NCBI RefSeq assembly: GCF_006716445.1
Contig: NZ_VFPA01000001.1
Coordinates: forward strand, 806,001-870,000
Reading direction: 5' to 3'
From: Pseudonocardia kunmingensis
GTDB taxonomy: Bacteria > Actinomycetota > Actinomycetes > Mycobacteriales > Pseudonocardiaceae
DNA: 64,000 nt
The position numbers and the translations under genes are program-made. Positions within the stretch are counted from its first letter, which is position 1. The number at the start of each line of letters is the position of its first letter. Positions 59,582 through 64,000 of the stretch are shown in pieces. Under the pieces are notes generated by a model that saw only the letters and a program-made list of their open reading frames with translations, had not been told where the DNA came from and did not search any database.

Positions 59582-59781
59582 CAGGTGCTCCTCGTGCTGG
59601 CTCGTGCTGCTGCCTGCACGGGGACGACGTGAACGCCGCGGTACCACCCCGCTTGCCGCCCGGTTGCGGACGGCCTCTCATCGGACGGCTGTGACGGGCC
59701 GCTCCCGTCCGGTTCTACTCCGCCCGGTGGCCGGGCGTTTCTTCCGGAGGCTCCCCGGTGATGGCCGGATCGGTGCCTGTG
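59582..59781 (-). promoter_or_regulatory. T-box riboswitch of ileS (translational type)
   Basis: The universal T-box sequence GGGTGGTACCGCG lies on the minus strand at about 59637-59649. Upstream on the transcript are ATCACCGGGGAGCCTCCGGAAGAA-type actinobacterial stem I elements (about 59739-59763), with ATC as the candidate isoleucine specifier (near 59760-59772). No terminator follows; the antisequestrator is close to the SD GAGGAG, so uncharged tRNA(Ile) should open translation. A TACCCT -10 (59787-59792) starts the transcript right at the element. Confidence 0.88.
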
Positions 59782-59835
59782 CCACCAGGGTAGCGCCCAC
59801 GCGCCACCCGGTATTCCGACGGGGCCGGATGTGGG

Positions 59836-59904
59836 GCTCCGGAACGGGATTCGCATGACGAACGGCACCTTCGTCGGCTAGGTAGCGACGAGCGTGCCGT
59901 CCGT
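59836..59904. repeat. 69-bp hairpin element, copy B
   Basis: GCTCCGGAACGGGATTCGC, then ACGAACGGCACCTTCGTCGG, CTAGGTA, GCGACGAGCGTGCCGTCCGT. It matches copy A (5272-5340) at 64 of 69 positions but has lost four stem pairs. It sits between the T-box promoter and the 3' end of the large membrane protein gene. Confidence 0.85.
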
Positions 59905-59938
59905 CAGCGGGGGCCGGGGGCGGTGCCGGCTCGTGCGC

Positions 59939-61339
59939 CTAGCGCGTGGCGGGCTGCTGCGCGGCCAGGGTGCGGTCGGGCGTGCACCAGCCGCACGGCG
60001 TGAATCCCAGCTCCACGGCTTCCCGGGCGGGCAGCGGGATCAGCGCCTTCCCGGTGAGCGACCGGCAGCCGACCACGTGGTAGCGCGGCTGCTCGTCGAT
60101 CACGAGCACCTCGATCTCCAGGTTGGCGACGAGCGCAGCGGCCGCGGGGTCACGCGGCTCCTCCGGAGGCTCTTCGTCGGCGGCGGGCGGTGCGGCGTCG
60201 GGCTCGGATCCACCCGTGGCGCCGGCGCCCGGGGCGTCCGCGCCCGTGGTGTCGGCGCCCGCGGCGCCTGCGTTCGCGGCCCGCTCCGGCGACCCGGCCG
60301 CCGCGGCCGCACCGGCGGCAGCGGCGCCTGCCGCTCCGGCCGTGGCGGCGCCGGTCCCGGCGTCGGCCGGGCGCTCCGAGGTGCCGCGATCCGGTGTGTC
60401 CCCGCGCGGTCCGTCGGCCGTGTCCGCGCCGCGTGTGCCCGGCGTGCCGGACTCGGCCGCAGTGGCCCCCGGCTGCTCGCCGTCAGGGGCACCGCTCCGG
60501 GACGGCGTGGACCCGGACGGCGCGGATCCCGTTGGCGCGGATCCCGACGCCGCCGACCCGGCGGGCGTCGATCCGGCCGACGCGGTGTCGGCGGACGGGG
60601 AGCCGGTCGGTCCCGCCTCCGAAGTGCTCGCCCCTGCCGCGCTCGACCCGGACGGGGCGCCCGGGGGTGGCGTGGTCGGCGGTGTGGCCGGTGCCAGTGC
60701 GGTGGGGTCCTCCGGGGCCTCGCCCGTGGGCGTGGCCGCCGTCGGTGGCGCGGCCGCACCGGCGGCCGTGGGCGCCGCCGTGGTCGGTGCGGCGTCGGCG
60801 CCCGTGGCGGGGCTGCTCTCGGGGCCTCGGACGCCGTCCTCCCCGCGTGCCACCGGAGGGGTGGACGGAGAACGATCGGAACCCGATTTGGTTACGGTCG
60901 GTGATGAATCTCCGCCCGAGGGGGTGGTGTCACCGGAAGCGCCGGACGGTCGGTCCGCAGAGGCGGACGGTTGCACCACCGGCATCACAACGGTCTTCGC
61001 GGAGTCGCCGACGTGGTCGAACCGGTTACCGGGCTCCTCCTTCTCGGCGTCGCCCGGTTCCGCGCCGGACCGCGGGATGACCGGCAGCACCTCGGTGACC
61101 GGCTCCAGGTCAGGCGTGGTGCGGCCCCGCGGCGGCGCTGCCGCGGAGGATGCCCCGGCGGCTGCATCGGCACCTGCCCTCACCGCGCTCCGCCGCTGCA
61201 GCCAGTCGATGAGCAACACCGCCGCGGCGGCGACGCTCACACCGACGGACACCCAGGCCCACAGGACGCTGCCGGACAGCAGCGCCACCACCAGCAGGCC
61301 GAAGGCGATCAGAACGAGGATCAGGACCAGCAGCAGCAC
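59939..61339 (-). CDS. Membrane protein with long low-complexity linker and cysteine C-terminal domain
   Basis: 466 aa. Two N-terminal transmembrane helices (LLLVLILVLIAFGLLVVALLSG, VLWAWVSVGVSVAAAAVLLIDWL), then ~330 residues of Ala/Pro/Ser/Thr/Gly low-complexity sequence (PTGSAPSGSTPSRSGAP, GAAAAGAAAAAGSPERAA). The conserved C-terminal ~60 residues follow: LEIEVLVIDEQPRYHVVGCRSLTGKALIPLPAREAVELGFTPCGWCTPDRTL, which looks like a small metal- or redox-type motif (one Cys, then Cys-x2-Cys). Function unknown. Located between ileS and wag31, so a cell-envelope or division context is possible. Confidence 0.7.
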   Translation of the reverse strand: MLLLVLILVLIAFGLLVVALLSGSVLWAWVSVGVSVAAAAVLLIDWLQRRSAVRAGADAAAGASSAAAPPRGRTTPDLEPVTEVLPVIPRSGAEPGDAEKEEPGNRFDHVGDSAKTVVMPVVQPSASADRPSGASGDTTPSGGDSSPTVTKSGSDRSPSTPPVARGEDGVRGPESSPATGADAAPTTAAPTAAGAAAPPTAATPTGEAPEDPTALAPATPPTTPPPGAPSGSSAAGASTSEAGPTGSPSADTASAGSTPAGSAASGSAPTGSAPSGSTPSRSGAPDGEQPGATAAESGTPGTRGADTADGPRGDTPDRGTSERPADAGTGAATAGAAGAAAAGAAAAAGSPERAANAGAAGADTTGADAPGAGATGGSEPDAAPPAADEEPPEEPRDPAAAALVANLEIEVLVIDEQPRYHVVGCRSLTGKALIPLPAREAVELGFTPCGWCTPDRTLAAQQPATR

Positions 61340-61411
61340 GTTTCACTCCGTGTTGCGGAGGTGCGGCGCCATCAGGCCCGCACCGCCCGGGGTCGTCGTC
61401 GAAAGGGGGGC

Positions 61412-62275
61412 TCAGCTCCCGGCGTCGGCGCGCTGGCCGTAACCGGTGGAGGCGTACCCGCCGTTCGAGCTGGACCGGCTTTCGGACGGAGCCGCGGAGC
61501 CGCGTTCCCCGAGGTCCCGCAGCTGGGACTCCAGGTAGGTCTTGAGGCGGGTGCGGTACTCGCGTTCGAAGGTGCGCAGCTCGTCGATCTTCTTCTCCAG
61601 GACGGACTTGTCCCTGGTGATCGTCCCGATGATCTCCGCCTGCTTGCGCTCGGCGTCACCGACCAGCGTGGCGGCCTTGTCCCGGGACTGCCGCTCGAGC
61701 GTCTCGGCCCGGGTGCGGGCGTCGTTGAGCATCGTCTCGGCCCGCGAGCGGGCGTCGTTGACGAGGCCGTCGGACTTGCTGCGTGCCTCGGAGAGCAGCT
61801 GCTCCGACTTGGTGCGCGCGTCCGTGAGCATCGCGTCGGCCTCGGACTTGGCCTCGGCGGTGAGCCGCTCGGCCATCTCCTGGGCCATGCTCAGGACCTT
61901 CGCGACCTGCACGTGGCTGTCGCCACCCCCCTCGCCGGTGTCGCCCAGCGACGGACCGGCCATGGCCGGTCGCGGGGGCTCCATCTGGCGCAGGGGCGGC
62001 TCCTGCCGCTGGATCTGCTGCGTGGGCGGGGAGACCGGCGACATCGTCGCCGGCGGCCGCGACCGCGCCTCCTCCAGGTCGGCCTGTGCGTTCCCGAGTC
62101 GCTGCTCGAGCTGGGAGACCTGCTCGCGCAGGTCCTCGTTCTCCTCGATCAGGCGAGCCAGCTCGGCCTCGACCAGGTCGAGGAACGCGTCGACCTCGTC
62201 CTCGTTGTACCCCCGCTTCCCAATCGGGGGCTTGCTGAACGCGACGTTGTGAACGTCGGCGGGCGTCAGCGGCAT
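61412..62275 (-). CDS. wag31: DivIVA/Wag31 cell-pole growth protein
   Basis: 287 aa. N-terminal membrane-curvature domain [53 protein letters not shown], then a Pro/Gln-rich spacer with [21 protein letters not shown] (the region phosphorylated in mycobacteria), and a long coiled coil ([55 protein letters not shown]). It organises polar elongation. The ATG has a weak SD (AGGTGATCCG). Between sepF/yggT and the low-complexity membrane protein, the standard division cluster. Confidence 0.95.
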   Translation of the reverse strand: MPLTPADVHNVAFSKPPIGKRGYNEDEVDAFLDLVEAELARLIEENEDLREQVSQLEQRLGNAQADLEEARSRPPATMSPVSPPTQQIQRQEPPLRQMEPPRPAMAGPSLGDTGEGGGDSHVQVAKVLSMAQEMAERLTAEAKSEADAMLTDARTKSEQLLSEARSKSDGLVNDARSRAETMLNDARTRAETLERQSRDKAATLVGDAERKQAEIIGTITRDKSVLEKKIDELRTFEREYRTRLKTYLESQLRDLGERGSAAPSESRSSSNGGYASTGYGQRADAGS

Positions 62276-62322
62276 CGGATCACCTCATGCAGTCCTCGGC
62301 GGCGGCACCGTGTGACTGGGGC

Positions 62323-62616
62323 TCACATCGGCGTCGGCTGGGCAACGCTCATCAGTATGAACACGACCAGCAGTAGAACCATAATCGACAAGTCCAGCCC
62401 CACGCCGCCGATCCGGACGACGGGGATCACTCTCCGCAACAACTTCACAGGCGGGTCGGTGGCTGTGAAGATCAGCTCGAGAGCGACGGCGCTCGGACCC
62501 GCCGGCACCCACTGGCGCGCGAAGCTCCGTACGAGCTCCACCACGATCCGCCCGATGAGCAGGAGCCAGAAGAAGAACAGCACGTAGTAGAGGACGAACT
62601 GGATGGCGAGGGGCAC
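62323..62616 (-). CDS. YggT-family membrane protein
   Basis: 97 aa. Two helical halves: LAIQFVLYYVLFFFWLLLIGRIVVEL and LDLSIMVLLLVVFILMSVAQP, with the YggT signature WVPAGPSAVALELIFTATDPPVKLLRRVIP between. Function unknown; conserved between sepF and divIVA in actinobacteria, probably related to division or osmotic response. GTG 62616. Confidence 0.9.
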   Translation of the reverse strand: MPLAIQFVLYYVLFFFWLLLIGRIVVELVRSFARQWVPAGPSAVALELIFTATDPPVKLLRRVIPVVRIGGVGLDLSIMVLLLVVFILMSVAQPTPM

Positions 62617-62643
62617 GTCGCCGATCCTAGCGGCGCCTGCTCG

Positions 62644-63384
62644 TCACTCCGCCCGGAAGCCGCGCTCCGTGTCGCCGCGGGTGCCCGAGACGCTGCGCTG
62701 CGCGAGCATGCGGGCGTCGTCGGCCGACACCTCGACGTCCGCGGGAGTGAGCAGGAATACCCGGTTGGTGACCTTGTCGAACCCGCCGTGCAGCGCGAAC
62801 ACCAGTCCGGCGGCGAAGTCGACCAGGCGCTTGGCCTCGGCCGCCTCGAGCTCGGTGAGGTTCATGATCACGGGGACGCCGCTGCGGTAGCGCTCGCCGA
62901 TGGTGCGGGCGTCCCGGTAGCTGCGGGGCTGCAGCGTCGTGATGCGCCCCAGGGCGGCGGCCCCGGTGGCGGGACGTTCCCGCTGCTCAGGGACGGCGGT
63001 CGGCACCGGCGCCACCGACCGCAGGGGCTCCTGCAGCCCGACCTCGGGGTCGATGGCGAGCGCGCCCCGCACGGGCGACGGCCCCGCCGCGGACGGGCCG
63101 CGCGAGGCCGCGCGCTCCGCCGCCACGGGGTGCGGCGAGCGCCGGTCCCACTCGTCGTCGTAGCGGTCCTGCCGGTCCTGCCGGTCCTGCCGGTCGCGCC
63201 GGTCACCGGTGGCCTCGTCCTCGTAGGCGAACCGGTCGTCCCAGCGCTCGTTGGCGTAGTCGCGGAGGCTCCGGTCGCGGCGCGGATCCGCGTAGCGGTC
63301 GGCGAACGGCTCGTCGGCGTACTCGCCCAGCTCCTCGGCGGGCACCATGCCGAAGTAGGCCTTGAGCCGGTACATCGCGCCCAT
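62644..63384 (-). CDS. sepF: Cell-division protein SepF
   Basis: 246 aa. N-terminal amphipathic membrane helix MGAMYRLKAYFGMVPAEELGEY, a charged linker with three RQD repeats, then the SepF core (ITTLQPRSYRDARTIGERYRSGVPVIMNLTELEAAEAKRLVDFAAGLVFALHGGFDKVTNRVFLLTPADVEVSADD). It anchors FtsZ to the membrane (actinobacteria lack FtsA). Start: ATG 63384 follows GGAGCGCGG; ATG 63399 adds five residues. Linker repeats are 9-bp units (63164-63199). Confidence 0.95.
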   Translation of the reverse strand: MGAMYRLKAYFGMVPAEELGEYADEPFADRYADPRRDRSLRDYANERWDDRFAYEDEATGDRRDRQDRQDRQDRYDDEWDRRSPHPVAAERAASRGPSAAGPSPVRGALAIDPEVGLQEPLRSVAPVPTAVPEQRERPATGAAALGRITTLQPRSYRDARTIGERYRSGVPVIMNLTELEAAEAKRLVDFAAGLVFALHGGFDKVTNRVFLLTPADVEVSADDARMLAQRSVSGTRGDTERGFRAE

Positions 63385-63445
63385 CCGCGCTCCCATCATC
63401 GACTGCCCCCGACAGCCGGCCGCGCAGGTGGGCGGCGGCCGACGA

Positions 63446-64000
63446 TCACCGCGAGGTTAACGGTCGGTCCCCCACAAGGGCCGTTCCGACACGCACGACA
63501 CCCGATCCGTGCCTGATCGCGACTTCGAGGTCGCCGCTCATGCCGGCCGAGAGGACCGTGGCCTGCGGAAACTCGGCGCGCAGGCGGGCGGCGGCCGCGG
63601 CGATGGCTCCGAACGCCACGTCCGGGTCAGCGCCGAGCGGCGCGACGGCCATCATCCCGGCGAGCTGCAGCCCGGCGCACGAGGCGACGTGTTCGGCGAG
63701 CGGGCCGAGCCCGTCCCGGGGCACCCCACCGCGCTGCGGGTCCCCGTCGACGCTGAACTGCACCAGAACCGGTAACCGATCGGTGCGCCCACCGGTCTCC
63801 TGGTCGCGCCGTACGGCCGCGTCCAGGGCGTCGGCCAGCCGGACCGAGTCGACCGATTCCACCCGGTCGGCCCAGCGCACCACCGCTCGCGCCTTGTTCC
63901 TCTGCAGGCTCCCGACGAAGTGCCATCGGGGATGCGCGTCGGGGCGCAGCCCGGCAACGGCCTCGACCTTGGCCCCGGCCTCCTGCACCCGGTTCTCCGC
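63446..64000 (-). CDS. YggS-family PLP homeostasis protein, truncated by the window edge
   Basis: The frame is open at the right edge (AENRVQEAGAKVEAVAG), and the YggS motif GENRVQE shows that about 40 N-terminal residues with the PLP lysine are outside. Visible: WHFVGSLQRNKARAVVRW, VESVDSVRLADALDAAV, VLVQFSVDGDPQRGGVP, MMAVAPLGADPDVAFGAIAAAAARLRAEFP, LSAGMSGDLEVAIRHGSGVVRVGTALVG, which fits the PLP phosphate loop. In the division cluster yggS precedes sepF. Confidence 0.92.
   Translation of the reverse strand, partial: AENRVQEAGAKVEAVAGLRPDAHPRWHFVGSLQRNKARAVVRWADRVESVDSVRLADALDAAVRRDQETGGRTDRLPVLVQFSVDGDPQRGGVPRDGLGPLAEHVASCAGLQLAGMMAVAPLGADPDVAFGAIAAAAARLRAEFPQATVLSAGMSGDLEVAIRHGSGVVRVGTALVGDRPLTSR

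Noticed and set aside
56555..59632. 1025-codon plus-strand frame opposite ileS
   Set aside because: Shadow of ileS; ileS motifs (HYGH, KMSKS) are intact on the minus strand.
63164..63199. 9-bp repeats resembling a short tandem array
   Set aside because: They are in-frame Arg-Gln-Asp codons of the SepF linker, so explained by coding sequence.

Overview
The window is about 72% GC by eye, with dense short-gap operons, GTG starts, DivIVA (Wag31), SepF and PaaX/Lrp/NrtR-type regulators. It looks like chromosomal DNA of a high-GC actinobacterium, most likely Pseudonocardiaceae (Pseudonocardia-like; the family is inferred from overall protein character, not from a search). Gene content and order recall the region of mycobacterial chromosomes that carries hisDCBHAFI, nadABC, bioFDB, dnaE1, rluD, lspA, ileS and wag31. 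No prophage, insertion sequence, CRISPR array, rRNA or tRNA was seen.

Layout. 1-11 kb: a free-standing AlaX editing protein and the histidine pathway, in two minus-strand blocks (hisD-hisC-hisB-PHP phosphatase, and hisH, priA-hisF-hisI). They are separated by a plus-strand pair, an EhuB-like solute-binding lipoprotein and a BCCT transporter. 11-19.6 kb: an MDR oxidoreductase, a VapBC module, and a tightly overlapping catabolic operon (Lrp regulator, CE4 deacetylase-type hydrolase, MHS transporter, internally deleted SDR, ketopantoate-reductase-like enzyme, M20 peptidase) with a divergent intact SDR. 19.6-24.6 kb: nadA-nadB-nadC facing NrtR across a clear palindromic operator, then a Lon-N-domain protein. 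24.6-33 kb: a second VapBC, a PemK/MazF-like protein, bioF-bioD-bioB-bsaP preceded by a SulP-carbonic anhydrase fusion, a PaaX-family regulator and a third VapBC. 33-43 kb: dnaE, a hydrolase and two GT4 glycosyltransferases around a strong convergent terminator, then membrane proteins. 43.6-46.7 kb: rluD-lspA and an NhaP-type antiporter. 46.8-51.7 kb: a phosphonate-type operon phnD-C-E-F, a chimeric phnG remnant and phnM, with no C-P lyase core. 51.9-56 kb: a two-component system, DUF4097 protein, TetR regulator and methyltransferase. 56.4-64 kb: ileS behind a T-box, a large low-complexity membrane protein, and the division genes wag31, yggT, sepF and yggS (cut by the window edge).

The clearest themes are these. 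Genes are translationally coupled by ATGA/GTGA overlaps. At least twelve genes have a TANNNT hexamer 6-8 nt before the start codon, which implies leaderless mRNAs. Several operators can be read directly (NrtR, three toxin-antitoxin sites, TetR, PhnF, Lrp). There are several families of intergenic inverted or direct repeats, including a 69-bp hairpin element present twice, 54 kb apart.

The items most worth following up are the EhuB-like lipoprotein paired with a BCCT symporter, the scarred phn operon, the SulP-CA/biotin gene string, the non-ATG start of the PHP phosphatase and the dispersed hairpins. All family calls come from reading motifs in the translated sequence; no database search was run.
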